Positions 11,467-25,300 of a DNA stretch of 64,000 nucleotides are shown here, one piece after another. Numbering within the stretch: the first letter of the stretch is position 1; each line of letters starts with the position of its first letter. The stretch is from Phorcus lineatus. Taxonomy: Eukaryota > Mollusca > Gastropoda > Trochida > Trochidae. The notes under the pieces are model-generated. The model was not told where the DNA came from and did not search any database. It saw nothing but the letters and a program-made list of their open reading frames with translations. A program made the translations under genes and the position numbers. The stretch covers positions 6,663,755 through 6,727,754 of the forward strand of contig OV121091.1 of NCBI GenBank assembly GCA_921293015.1, given 5' to 3'.

Positions 11467-11915
11467 TAGGGGTGTAACAATATATCGAACTATTGACTTT
11501 CTATCGATAGGGGGCCTCAAAACACTATTGATTTATCAATAGTAAGGTAAACTATTGATACTATCGAAAGTGTTATTTTTTCTGGATTAGTTATATTCTT
11601 AGTGACTTTTCCAAATATTTCAAGCATGTTTATTTGTATTAATTTCATTTCTTAATGTTCAAGATGAGAAATTTTCTTTTAGAGTTATGAACCCTGGTTG
11701 CACCATTGGACGATTGCTAAAATCTGTTTCATTAATCAGATTATCCTCGTGAAATCTTTGGAAATCACAGCTGAAATACATTTTTGTTTGTATCTAAAAC
11801 TATCACAATAGCAGTTGCAATAGTGGGTCACAATAGTCTATTGCTATTTCAATAAGAGACTGCAATAGTCTATCGCTATCGCAATAGTCTATCGCTATCG
11901 CAATAGTCACCACTA
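11467..11915. mobile_element. 449-base hAT-type MITE
   Basis: Ends TAGGGGTGTAACAATA and (complemented) TAGTGGTGACTATTG, flanked by the 8-base duplication CAATTTGG at 11459-11466 and 11916-11923. The interior is rich in ATCGATA and CAATAGTCTATCGCTATCG repeats. It lies just past the CFAP65 poly(A) signal. Confidence 0.75.
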
Positions 11916-12179
11916 CAATTTGGTTTGTTTATTAAATGAACTGGATCAGATTATTATTTTTCAAATCGGCCTTTAATTTTAATTTGACCTTTTTATTAGC
12001 TTTTGCACAAATTACCAAATAAACAACCCCAAAAATATTCCGTCAACTTTATCAGCACAGAATGTATGCTGTCATCATGTTTTTCAACACAATTCACTGC
12101 GAAACATTGGTAACATTCGGATTTTGTAATCGAGTTGCTTTAAGAACGGCAAAACAATTGCATTGACCCACGATTCGAA

Positions 12180-12690
12180 GATCTGGGCCAGCACTCTTTT
12201 TTAGTTACCACTTTCTGCTAAAAAATGCCAAATTTTATGAAAATATGTTCAATATCATTGATCATGACACACTTAAAGAATCTTGTCTGTGATGCCAAAT
12301 TTGATTAAAATTAGATGACTAGTTTAGAAGTTATGAGCTGGACAGGATTTGAAACAGTTTTCTAACATTCCCCATGTTGTGGCACAAAGCACAATTTTAC
12401 ACAATTTTCTTCAAAATTGCTAATTATGACACATCTTTATGTCTTTATGCATGTTTATACCAAATTTTATCCAATTAGATGTTTAAATCAGAAGTTATGA
12501 GCCAGTCAGGACTTACAAATTCATCACTCTTTTCCCCAAATCCAAAATGTTTCTGAATTCCATGACAAATTTGAATTTAAATGGTTGATTAGTTACAATG
12601 TTATGAGCCGGCCTCTATGTGTAACAGACAGACAGACGGTGCCCATTTTAATAACCCCCACAACTTTGTTGTGAAAGGGGATAAAAAACT
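12180..12690 (+). repeat. interspersed repeat with three internal sub-repeats
   Basis: A block containing AGAAGTTATGAGC-like cores occurs near 12325, 12490 and 12598, each after an AATTTGATT/AATTTTATCC stretch. The last is followed by (GACA)n and a C-run. The layout is that of a common invertebrate non-autonomous repeat; I cannot assign a class. Confidence 0.4.
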
Positions 12691-13026
12691 GTCAAATTTA
12701 TTTTAAAGATTCTGAAAAATCCTGTAGATAGCATGGCTGATTGTTTAAATTTAAGTCCGACAACAACAACCGGAGTGCTCAGAGAACACAACACAACTCC
12801 CACATGACCTTTTGATGCTTACATTACCTTCTTAGAAGCATTTCTAATGACAGCATTGTACATAAGGACCAACAGTTTTATGACTCTGGAAATATACACC
12901 CAATCCATGACATTGACCGTTTAAAACTGATTCAAAGAATCATTGTCTTTTGGAACACAAAAAAATTATTTCCTTCAGTAGTTATTAAACAACGCTGAGG
13001 AAATACTTGCATGGTTGATAAAAGTT

Positions 13027-13645
13027 TGTATGTGACCTTGACCTGTAACGTTGAAGAAAAACATTTTGTTTACTAGATATCAATAAGTATTTGAGTTCCC
13101 AAACATATCAGTCCTATATATGCTCTGATTCAAGAGCCACAACTCTCAAAAAGTTCATTTACTACAACCCAAATTTATCAAAAACTGTTACTGCTACAGG
13201 TACTGCCAATGGGAAATTGGAAAGTTGACCATAACTTCAAAGAAATATATTGTATCATGCCAAAAATGGGCATATGCACATCACTTAAAAATTTCCAAAG
13301 ACGTGTAAAGTTTCAGAAAAAATTGATTTAAAAATTGTTGGAGGAGTTGATTTTGAAAGACAGGTACCCTTTTCAGTATGGACATACTGTGACATGACAA
13401 TATCCCCCTGTGGCTTTGTCAACAGGGTGTGAAATGGTTCAACACTGAAATGTGGCCTATTCCTACATCTGAGGGTTGAAATGATTGAATGGATGCCCCA
13501 CCTTGTAACATAAATTTATAAACTTACGGTATCCAGCAGTAGAACTGGGTACCTGGCAGGAGTTGGTGAGCCGACCTTCAGGAGCCGAGAGCAACTCATT
13601 GTACACTCCAAGTTAGGACAGTTAGAATAAAGTGGTAAAGTGGTG
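13027..13645 (-). repeat. 619-base inverted duplication, copy B
   Basis: The partner of copy A in the CFAP65-villin intergenic region, inverted and 8.8 kb away. On the + strand it carries the SINE-like core at about 13530-13590 (CAGCAGTAGAACTGGGTACC), which resembles 49678-49730. Confidence 0.88.
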
Positions 13646-16204
13646 AGATTAAATCTCAGGTAAAAAATACAATTCTATTTGATGTTGCATTTGGAGAACA
13701 CACTACTGTTTTACATATTTCATACTTGCTTGACATTGACATTAACATTTATGTCGACATGTGGCCTTCTCAAAATAAATAGTTTAATATCTACAGAAGT
13801 TGTCTATTTTTTCCCTCTGTGGTAATTAGGGTGAATTTCAGAAGATAATCCTAGAATAGACAGGGCATGTTGTTGAACGTTGACCAGGGATGATAGTCTT
13901 GAAAATTTGAGTTGGCCCTTCGGGTCTATGATACAATCACAATTTCTTGAAAATAACAATAACTCATTGATAATATCATAAAAACATTTATTAATGTAAG
14001 AATGTCTGTTTACAGTGAGCTACACAGTAGAGAGTTGGGCTGACGTCAGCAGTACACCATGTGTACTTACATGCTGTACTTAGGGTCGACAGGTACATTT
14101 GTGTCTTATTGCTTTATTATGTCATGTCATCTGTGCCATGCTTGAGCAACTTTAGTGAGACCTTCCGTCACCCTCCCTACAAATATGTGCCAGACAAAGC
14201 TCTCTTAGTGCTGAGATAGACCTAAATTAAGCTAGTCATAATATCAAAACTGTATTTGAAAAGCCAGACCAGGTAGTGACATGTTTTATCAGGACTGCCA
14301 ACATCATTTGTGCTGTAACTTGATTATAATGCCAGACATTTGGTCTTGTAGATAGCAACATAAGACTGAAGGCTTTACACTAAGAGAGCTTTCACAATCC
14401 GAGACACAAGTATAATATTGTTCATATGTGTGACAATTGAAATCAGTTAATTAAAGACAGTGTCTGATTTCACACTGGTTGTTATTGTTTTGTACCAAGG
14501 TGTGGACATTCAGACAACCAAAATGATTATGCCGAGTTCATTATGGAATGTTGATTCATATCACAAGAAATAACAAACAAGATCTTCATTATTCACAACC
14601 TGTCATGTAAAATGAAAGAACAATCCATGACAGTGTATAAAATATATAACGATACAGAAGATCTTTCTATTCCAAAAAAAGGAGATTCTCTTTGTTTACC
14701 ATGGCAATATACTAACACTACATCTACTGCTAGTATACGCAGAGATTATTATCGTAGCATAACAGTATCCCTTTAACAAAAACAGAATTCAAACAAATAC
14801 AGATCTAGTCAATCAAAACAAATGAAGAAAGTGAAATCAGCGAGTGAAACATCTAAAATATTCTAGGTGACACTAACCTCCCAGATCTAGTCAGATGAGA
14901 TTTAAGAAGTAGAAATATGTAGAAAATCTGCAGAAAGCCATCAAGATCAAACAGAAGGGCCTTGGAAATTGTGATAAAGTAACAGACTGAGATTCGAAAT
15001 ACTCTTCACAAACCAATGTTTATGTCTTACAGATTGGTTACTTGCAAACCGCTCCATTCACTACATGTCATATTTCCGAGTCAAACTTTAATTACCAATG
15101 TTAAAACAGGAAAGCAAGTTTCATAAAATGATAACTGATAAACACCTGAGCCTTGAGTTCCAATTTGACCATGAGTGATATCCTACTGTTTGAAGAAAGT
15201 GAGTAAAAAATACTGAATACATCTGGCCTATTGATACGAAATAATACATGTTGTTAAAATGTTACTATCCCTCGACTCCTGTCACAAATAAATATAAATA
15301 CCGTCTTCACAAAGTGCTTGAGCTGTTGACAATCACTGATGCCTCACATCTTTAAATACACTCTTATGAATAATGCAAATATACTTCATAACCAACTCTT
15401 AAATTACTTCTTGACAACCAAATTTTATAACATGAAACAATATGGCTAACTTGGTTCAGATCTTGAATACAGGGGCAATGATTACATTCTTCCAGTGATA
15501 CAAACATAGATATAGTAAGAGTATCTAAAATATATTTTTGTAGATAAATGGAATGGTAATACAAATAGATTTTGAAGAGACAATAAATTTCAAATACATA
15601 TGAATAAGTAAAGAATTCAAATGTATGACATAACTCTCGGTGTTAAAATCTTAACATGTGTTATTTCATGTTCTTTTCAATAGACTAAGCATGCAATGGC
15701 AATGTGGGAATGTTTTGTGGTAGAAATATAAATATAAAAATACTTGAGAAACATTGCACAGTAAAAATAATGGTAAGTGAGTTATAGCAGTCAATCCACT
15801 ATAATAGTCATTGTCTCTGAATGAATACGGTGTATAAAATGTTAGCTTACAGTGTGATACATATAGAATAACCTCTCTTGTATTGAACTTCAAATACTTG
15901 ACCAATCAACTGTCATTCTGGCATTGGAGAAATTTTATTGGCTATGCCAGATAACCAATCAAATTCAAGAATTTCTAAGGGCTACATTTTATAGTCATCA
16001 TTCATGAATGTTCCCTCATTTGAATATCAATGAACAACTTGTCTTCAAATGTTCAAAACATATTCAAAAGATCATCCACTTCTGGTAGAAAGTTATTTTG
16101 AGAAGTGATATAATATAATTGGAAACCCTCTCCTTGGCGTTGTGGAGGGAGGGTTGCGTGTGGGCAGTGTGGTGTGATGCAATGATGTGGCGAGATGATC
16201 AGAC
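13646..16204. other. intergenic and villin 3' UTR region
   Basis: AT-rich, no supported coding exon. It must contain the villin 3' UTR next to 16205. CTGACGTCAG at 14040 is an isolated CRE-like palindrome. Confidence 0.5.
15934..15939 (-). terminator. candidate villin poly(A) signal
   Basis: TTTATT on the + strand reads AATAAA on the - strand, about 265 bases after the stop. Other copies lie further on (for example 13987-13992), so the real cleavage site is uncertain. Confidence 0.35.
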
Positions 16205-16318
16205 TCAGAAGAGTTGGAGATTCTTCTTGACCTGCTTCTGTTTCCACACAGGCTTCTTGATGAACTCCTCGTACGTGCACTTGAACAGCTGCTTGAACTC
16301 ATCTGGGGAAAGGTGGAT
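16205..16318 (-). CDS. VIL1-like: villin exon 24, headpiece C-terminus
   Basis: 37 codons and TGA (+ strand 16205-16207). [20 protein letters not shown] then [17 protein letters not shown]. The three core Phe residues, the Pro-x-Trp cap, the Lys-Lys pair and the terminal Leu-Phe of the F-actin-binding headpiece are all present. Confidence 0.95.
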   Translation of the reverse strand: MHLSPDEFKQLFKCTYEEFIKKPVWKQKQVKKNLQLF

Positions 16319-19300
16319 CTGCAAAACACAAACAATCAGAACTCTCAGTGACTTTCTCTTCAACACAAACCTCAGTCGCTCAGCCCTTTACTGAACTCCA
16401 GTCACCAGTCTACAACCAGTCTGCTGCATCTACTCAACAATCAAATCAAATTAAAATCATTTAATAATTAATAGGAAAAGATATAAATTTAAAAAACATA
16501 ATAACATTTATATTTATATAAATGTCGCATATCAAACATACTCTAAATCTCCCACACAATGCATCAATGAATTATTGTCCATAACACTGAACACATGTAA
16601 ACTAGTATAGCTCTCTGTGAACTCGAACCTTGGAGACGTTTATTTAATTGAGCCATGATGTTTGACATTGCAACACTGGCTGGCTACACTTCACGCTATC
16701 TGTTGTTTTAAACATCTATTGATTCTGTCGTACACTATTTTGTTGGAAGATTGTTATAAAGTTTGACTTACCTCCCGTGTTTCTGGGTTGACATCACTGG
16801 GCAGTTCCTCTGAGGCAACTATCAGTTCCTTGTACGCGTACTTTGACACCTCATTGAAGTTCATGTCGCTGCCGTTCATAGCCTGTTGGACAACGGACAC
16901 CTGTAGTGCCTCCGCGCCTAGTTCCGCCTTCAGCTCCTCGTACGATTTGCCTTTCTGGAACACACAAACAGGCATCATTATCGTGACCTTAACAAGAGCA
17001 ACTCCTCATCAAATCAAATCTTTAGCTATATGCATACAAAAGATCTTTTCATTGAATTTTCACTGTGATATCACTAAAAAAGCAATGCGCAGAGGTCATG
17101 AAAATATTTATACATTTAGTTTACACAAGGACAAACTTCTCTCTTGCATTACACAATATTAGTGGGAATGGATTATGTCTAACATTGGCCTCTTTTTGCA
17201 ATATTGGACATTTTTATATGTTTTGAATGTCAATGACTACAATGCTGATGTCATACCATTGACAGTCATTATAATCGTGATATGTATTATCTCGAGGTCG
17301 TGTCAAAGATTGTGATATTGGTCCTTTGAATAGAAAGGTAATAAATACATTACCCTGTTTTTAAACAAAAAAAAACTTATCATCATGCAATAACTCGTAC
17401 TGTGATGAATTTGAACAAGCACCATAAATATGCATATATCTATATATAGCTATCGAAGACACCCCTACGATCAATATTGATTAACGAAGTTGGTAAACTC
17501 ACACTCCAGAGGTCGCGGTCCCAGACACCGAAGAAGCCGGTGAAGGTAGGGGGCTCCATGCCCTGTTTGACTCGCATGATGGGGGTGTCTTTGTCTCGCC
17601 CTGCAGGGTCCGTCTCCAGGTATTGCTGAAAGATAATAAGGAACTCTTGCAATGACAAAACATCAGTTTGATGTGTTCATCCAATAAGAGAAGGAACAAA
17701 AAACCTCAGATGTACATCACTGTGATGACACACCATCAATTTGTTGAGTGCGTCCAAACCTCTCGAAGGTCTGTTATCATGTTGGAGAAAGTGACCCAGA
17801 TTTCTAACATGCAAAACAAGAACTTGTTTGTTGATAAATTACTTTAATAAAACCTTTGCTTCTACTGAATTTATTCAATTTAAGCATTAGACAGATTGAC
17901 AATTCTTCAGAGAATTACTATATACTCTATGAGACAAATAGTTCAAAAGGAAATATGACACGCTACTATATGACTATAAATAGCAGGAGTAGTCAATTGC
18001 ATGACAGCCAAGTCTGTGTATACCTTCATTCTCGAGAGGAAATAAAGCATGAATCCTGATTACTAATGTCACATTTTGGCAAATTCAAGGGAGATAACTC
18101 ACAATGGCGAGCCTCTCAGACTCTTCCCTCTCCTGCTTGTTGGAGTTCTTGCCGATCCAGAGGTACACGACGTCCCACACATCAAGGATCATCACATCGT
18201 CCTCTATCAGGTCCTCCTGTGGGACAGAGAGGACAATAGCAGTGAGATAAAAGTACAACCTTGACAGTCAATGATTATCAACCAACAGGACAATTTCACT
18301 AACACACTGGGTTACTTTGAACTCTTGTGTGGTAAGGTGGGTCAAGAAGAAGAAATTCTAACAAATTTCTGTGCAAGATTATTACATAATTTGAGAGGCA
18401 GAGATGATTTTAGGGCTCAATTTATAAACACTAAAATGAATTATATTTTGATGTACATTATTTCTGACTCCTTTCAAACAGTTCTATCACTGATGGTTAC
18501 TAAAAGATCTTCCATTTAATACTATTTTTATAACGCGAGTTCACGATTTAGTATAAGATGAGTGAAAGTGTATTACATGGTATGAAGTTTAGTATTCTGT
18601 TTATTGTTCGCCCACTAAAACAAAGCATAATTGAAAACAACATTCTGAAACTAACATTTCCGTAACTTGGCCGTCATTGTGATTGCAGTGCTACCACAGT
18701 AGCGTCATAACTACTTACTATTTTGACATCACAGTGCAGCTGATAAATATTTCACTGTGGTATCTGACATGGGCGAATAATAATGACTGGTCCTTTACTT
18801 CCTTAATGTACATTAATGTCAGTAAATGAGAACAACAGTTTCCTTCTTGTCCTTTTGAAGATGTCTACAAAGTGTTCACATAAAGTTGATTTTGAGTCAC
18901 CATTCAGAAGTTAGAAAATAGCCAGTAGTATTTGTGGGTGACAGCAATGAGTAGAGCTACCTGGGTGAAGTCCTTGCTCTCCTCACAGCGGATGTTGCCA
19001 GACGCGTTGGACACCTGGAAGAGGCGCGGGGGGTGGGCCATCTCCTCCTCCTGTAGCCGCTTGTCATTAGCATATGGGCCCTTCCCCCCCAGGATCTTCC
19101 AGAAGTCCTCCTTCTCCTGCCCCTCAAACACCATCTGCGGGTTCCTGCAACACACACATACACCTCACATGCAGTGATCTAAATAGCTGCCCGTCTGTCA
19201 GTCAAATGATGGTTTAGTCAAGCTAAAGACAGTTGTATGCTCATCTGTAGGATTACTGAATAATGTCCATGAATAGCAAGAATGTAGACTCCACACTATA

Positions 19301-22300
19301 CATGTATGCATTACAGTCACTTTTTAAAGGTGTCAACGGTAAACACAGATTGTATCGTTTTACATTAAATTGTTCTCTTTGGGTATTCTGTGGACAAATA
19401 CAGAATTAACTATTTCCTATCTTTTTATACAACTTCTATTCTGATCGATGTAACCTTTAAGGTACATTTCAAACTGCTTTAAGGATGTATCACAGAACTT
19501 CTGTCACACTTCTGAAAATCAAACTTATTCTCACCTCTGAGCGCGGGTAGCAATCCTCTTGGCGTATTCTCTCTCATCTCCCGTACTTCCCTGTTCATAC
19601 ACACACTCAGAGTACATATAACACTCATATCAGAGATCAAGTCAATATCAAGTCATTTCATCAATGGCACATATGTGTAAGGGAATTAGATATTTGAAAT
19701 TGTCATATGCCATTTGCAATGATATGTGACATATATGATGATTTAGGTTACCTTTGCAGGAAGTATTCCGTCATTACCATATTGCTACAGAGTGCTACTG
19801 CTTTGCTCACTATCACAATGAAACCAGCAAGGATGGGTTGGATCAAACTTGCTGCAGGTAACACATCACTGAGTTTTATCTGTCATTTCCCTTAAACGGA
19901 CAGTCTTGTACATTAGCAAAACTGCCCAGCCCCTGATGGGAACAAGACCCAAAACCAGGTATTAAACAAGGTATCACTGTGCCATGTTTCTTCTGTGTAC
20001 ACTGAAATACATTGAAAGTGATTATCTCTACGATGTTCTATCACAAACCTTTCCAGTCCAGATAAATGTGGCATTCCTGGAGAAGATCACAAACACGTCG
20101 TTTGAATTTAGAGAAGCTGCTTCCAGGGGAACCTGAAATCAAAGTTTTACAAAACTCGTGAAATGTAAATTATTTTCATAATTACTTATTAAAAATGAAT
20201 AAGAATGATATAATTAGAATGGTATAAACATGTGACATTAGATCCATAAATAGAACCAGTGCATGTATCAAAACTAAAAGAGTGGTACGAGTAACACTGA
20301 TTTGACAAGCAAGAATCAAACCTACCTGGATAGCCTTGCTGTTGAGTTCCGACGTCCCCCGCACCTGCAGCATGTAGGTGTCCCCAGGGCCCTGGTCCTT
20401 GTCCCCCTTCTGCCACCCAGCCTTACCCCCCTGTCACAACACACAGATGGTTAACCGTACGCTGACTGCATAGAAGTGATTTTATAGGTGCTTCAACTCA
20501 ATAATCCTCAAACTGTCCAGATGCAGTAATCATGTATCAACCACCTGGTTGAAAATTCTCACTGTTACATATCAAAATTCTACTCAGTTTAATTGTTACA
20601 AAATTCTCAAACTTTGTGAAGTGTCAAACTCCTGTTGAGCAGTGGCATTAATCAATTATTGATAATTTTGTTTATCTGTAGTGACCAAAGCAACACAAGG
20701 AATACTCAAGGCAGAAAAAACTTTACTAGGTGCATCACATCTTATAGTTTCCAAACATGACTTGAAAATCTTCTCTAAATGTTACTATATATTCAGAAGA
20801 GGTGACAAGACAATTCTCACCTCAAAGATGACCATCTTGCCGTCAAACATGGCCATGAAGTGAGGAGGCTCTTTGTTCTGGACCACTCGGATCTGAAACA
20901 TGGCGACCATTTCTTTACTGCAACTGTATTTAAGATGAAAACAATTTTAAAGTCTATTAGAGTTGCTGCAAACTGTTCTAGGCCCGAATAAAGAAGAATG
21001 GCTAGTCACAAGCATGGTACCTGTGTTGCTGCTCCATGAAGTTCGTCATCCATCTTGACTGCCATGGCAGCCGCTGTTCCCTTCTCATCAGCTGTCGATT
21101 TGGAACCCTGGGAGAAGAGAACAGGCATCAGATGTGTTATTATTCAGCGAGTTTATACAAACTTCAGGAAGTATTGGTCATTATTAGTAATCAGTAGTTA
21201 TCATTTAAAGAAAACCATGACAACAAGAGATGACTGACTCACCAGCCAGTAGTAGATGAGGTAGTGTTCTCGGCCCTGCACCCGGTATGTGTACTTGATC
21301 ACGTAGCTGTCCCCTGCGTAGAAGTCTCCGTATGTGTTTTTGTCCACGGGCTGCAGCTCAAAGCTCACCACCTGGTACACCTGTTATCAGAGCATGCATA
21401 CCATGAACCTTCTGATACCATCAAAGACCTTCCAATACCATCAAATACCTTCCAATACCATCAAGTACCTTCTGATACCATCAAATACCTTCTGATACCA
21501 TCAAATACTTCTAATCCATCAAATACCTACTGATACCATCAAATACCTTCTAATCCATCAAATACCTTCTAATCCATCAAATACCTTCTGATACCATCAA
21601 ATACCTTCTGATACCATCAAATAACTTCTCATACCATCAAATACCTTCTGATACCATCAAATACCTTCTGATACCATCAAATACCTTCCGATACCACCAA
21701 ATACCTTCTGATACCATCAAATACCTTCCCATACCATCAAATACCTTCCCATACCATCAAATCCAACAGTTACAGCCAATGACCTCCCTTACCATACCTT
21801 GCATTCCATACGAAAAGATTACTATTGACTATTATTTGCTTGATTGTTCAATGCCAAACATTTCAATAGGTGCATATTTACAGGAAGCATGATTCACTAA
21901 TGAAAGGTATAATCCAGGTTTGATCAGCAGCTCATGTAGCTCACCTCCACGCTGCCAGTCCCGTCATCAAACATCTGACTCTCCGCCGCCAGGGAAGTGT
22001 TGGAGTGCAGTGTCGACGCATCAAACTTTGTCTGCACAGTTTTAGCTGGACCACGAGAGAAAAATATTCATGTTAAATCTAACTGAAAATAATGATCTCC
22101 AATCTTTCAATAAGGTCTGCAATAGACCATGCAACACTCTTAACAGCAAAGCACTAGCAAAATCATCAAGTCAGGAATCATTATTTCACTGTGATAAGAA
22201 GAGATTCAAAGGTCTCCAATTTGACATCTTTATTCAACTTTTTCAGATTGTAAACGGTAATTTGGCATTGGAGACTAAACATAAACTTAGAATCACCTCT

Positions 22301-25300
22301 CCTGGATAAATTTTACAGAGAAATAAAAATACATTTTAGCATTTGTCACAGTTTCTTTGACACTCAAGGACTATATCTTGCATCTGACATTTGCCTCCGT
22401 GTACAATCCCTCACCTATTCTGCTTCTGGAGTAGACCTTGCCGGGGGGTGGGGGTTGGGGCCAGTCGGCAAACAGGCACTTGAAGTCAGACGGTTCACCC
22501 ATGTCCACCACTCGGGTCACCGACGTGTCGGCCGGGTAGTTCTTCTTCTGAATGAAGCCCTGCAAGAAATATGGAGTCCTTGTTGTATACAATTTGACTC
22601 AGTTTTAACACTTGTAGACAGCTTTTCTTCAGCTTGTGACCATGCACCTTCTAAAATACACCACTAGAATACTTGTAAACAATTAGAAGACGGTCTACAA
22701 CCCTATTCACAAAGTTGTGAACAGTTTTTCAAATGTAATGCAGTGATTGGTGATTTTGGACTGTTAAAGATATTATATCCCAGTTTTGTATCCGACTTCA
22801 ATCCCCATTTTCATAAAGACAATACATTCAAGTAAATAAAACACCAAACAGAGTTTCGATACGTCCTTTAATTAAAAAGATATAACGGTTCAAAGCGCGT
22901 AGAAATTGGCCACCTCGAAAGCCCAATTAAAAAAGTCCCTAGAGTGGCCTGAGCTCTCCTTCGGCAGATGTGACGTCATAGACAGGACTCGCTCCGCGTT
23001 TGTTTGTAAGCAAGTATATATCAATGCAGATATGGGTCGCATTCGTCGACGTTTTCATTGCGATAGAGACATGCCTTCTTCCTGCGTTGCTGCCAACTGT
23101 ACTAATAAGAAATCAGGAGACATTCAACTGCATCGGTTTCTGAAGGATCCTGTCCAATTCGCGAATTGGACAAAGTTTGTTAGTCAGAAAAGAGCGAAGT
23201 GGAGTCCCAATGACAGGTCTGTTATCTGCTCCGATCATTTCGCAGAGGACTGTTATGATCTTTCCTACGATTTCAAAGCGGACTTTGGACTTGCCCCACA
23301 AGTTGACTATAATTGATGATTTTGCAGACGAATGTTGAGTTTATCTGCAGTATGAATTTATGTCTCTTTAGATTAGTCGCAGAATTTATTAATTCAAACC
23401 CCATTAACTGTTTGAATTTTTAGTATTTGATTGCATATGGGGTTGAAAAATTCATCGGGTTGAACTAAATAGTTATTTCAACATGTTGGAGACTATAATG
23501 AAATAATGTGCATATATATATATATATATATATATAGATCTGTAAATTATACACAGTGACAGGTTTGTAGTTTGTTACATTACTAGTTTTGGGGTAAATA
23601 TTATTTTTTTGGGTGCTGATTACTCTAAGGATACATACAAAAATGTGGGCAAGTCACTTATGTTTGTATGTTGACACTACAGTTTGGGTTATAACATTTA
23701 TGAAAAATTAAAATTTCTTGCTACAGCGTCATTTTAGAAGCAACAAAAAGTAAAATTAAAGTAAAAGAGCTGCCCCGGAGAAACATTTACCATTTTATGT
23801 AGCTTTACAGTGGATAACTTATAACCTATTATATATTGATAAACATTTCAGAATGAAATAAGATATTTAGTAATACAGATTTGTTAATATATTGTCATGT
23901 GTCACGTGTATTGACAAACCTAATTACTTTCATCAAGTTTCAATAAAGGCTGTTGATCATGGGTGAGGATAAAGTTTAGACAGGATAACTAATCAGTGCC
24001 TTGTGTATTACCTATTGGAAATGTGCCAGGTGCTGAGGAAGTTTATTGCTTAATTGCCATAATGTACAGGTGTGCGGCATTTCATGTAGACTGTTAGGTA
24101 ATAACTTTATGACTATATTGTCTGGTGTGAAAAAGTAGTGTTAGGTAACTAAAAACCTCTCTCTGATAAAATACTGGTACTAAAGTACTGAAGGAAATGG
24201 AAATAATATGCTTTTCAGCGTTAATATTTTTATTTGGTTGAAATAGTTAAAACTGAAAAAGAATTTCATATTTACGATACATTTCCAAGTAGGCTTTAAC
24301 TTATATCACAATCAACAATAAATGTTGTGTTATTATTGACAATATTGGCCTACGTCACTCTGGATTAGTACCAGACTCTTTATCTCAAACATTGACCATT
24401 ACTCACACAAAAGAACAATAATCTGTATCCTTACTATGAAAAATACATTAGTACGTAACTCTAAGTTTTTATGAAGGTGGCAAATTGCGAATCAAGAGGT
24501 ACATTTACTAAACACATCAAAGATTTGATCTTCATTATCACTAATAACTGAGTAATAAGGCGAAAAACAGCTGCTCAGAACCTCCTATCCCAATGACGAG
24601 ATCCGGAAGTTGCCGAGAGACAGACCATCGAAAGTGGGATCTCATCGTTACAGTTATGCAAAGCAGAAACACGGAGTTGCGATATTGAGTTGACACAAAT
24701 GGCACAAAGTAGTAACAAGTATTCTACATATACAATGGTCAACCAACTACACATGGGGATAGTCGATTTGAGATTAACAACCCAAACAAACAACAACAAC
24801 AACAGATAATTGATGTCGAACAGAATATGTCGATGTATTGATATTGATAGCTTTGGTGACTTAGGGGCTTTTTTTATAAGTACAATCAGTGAAAATATAC
24901 ACGTTCACGACCGCTGGAATCTATAATGTAAAGAATGACACAGATCAGCCAGTCGTTAACGAGTCCTGTCTATGTCGTCACAACCCCCCTAGCACCTGAT
25001 TGGCTAATAAAACGTTTCGCGTCTGTTTTCCGGAAGTGTTTATAAAACACGTTTTTTCTGCTATTTTCAAGTGGATGTGAACCTAAATAGTTGTTGATAT
25101 TTTTTCTTAACTGTGTTATGAAGTATTTCCGCTAATCGTACCCCCTATGAGGATATATTATCTTTAATGTATTTAGTCCGCCTACATGTTTGCCTGTAAG
25201 TATTCTTGTAGGCCTCTGACAAGTCTGTCAAAATGTAAGTCTGTAAGTGTGTATGTCTGCATTTCTATCGGCTTCTGTGCGTGCATGCACATCTGTCTGT

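Larger units (their letters stand above)
22969..24982. mobile_element. possible THAP-bearing element bounded by a 23-base inverted repeat
   Basis: 22969-22991 and the reverse complement of 24960-24982 match at 22 of 23 positions (TGTGACG.CATAGACAGG core). They enclose the THAP ORF and about 1.6 kb of AT-rich, non-coding sequence with an (AT)n tract near 23513. I see no extension of the repeat and no target-site duplication, so the repeat may be subterminal. Confidence 0.45.

Noticed and set aside
21264-21533. 89-codon + strand frame
   Set aside because: It is antisense to villin exon 14 and then runs through the 20-base minisatellite.
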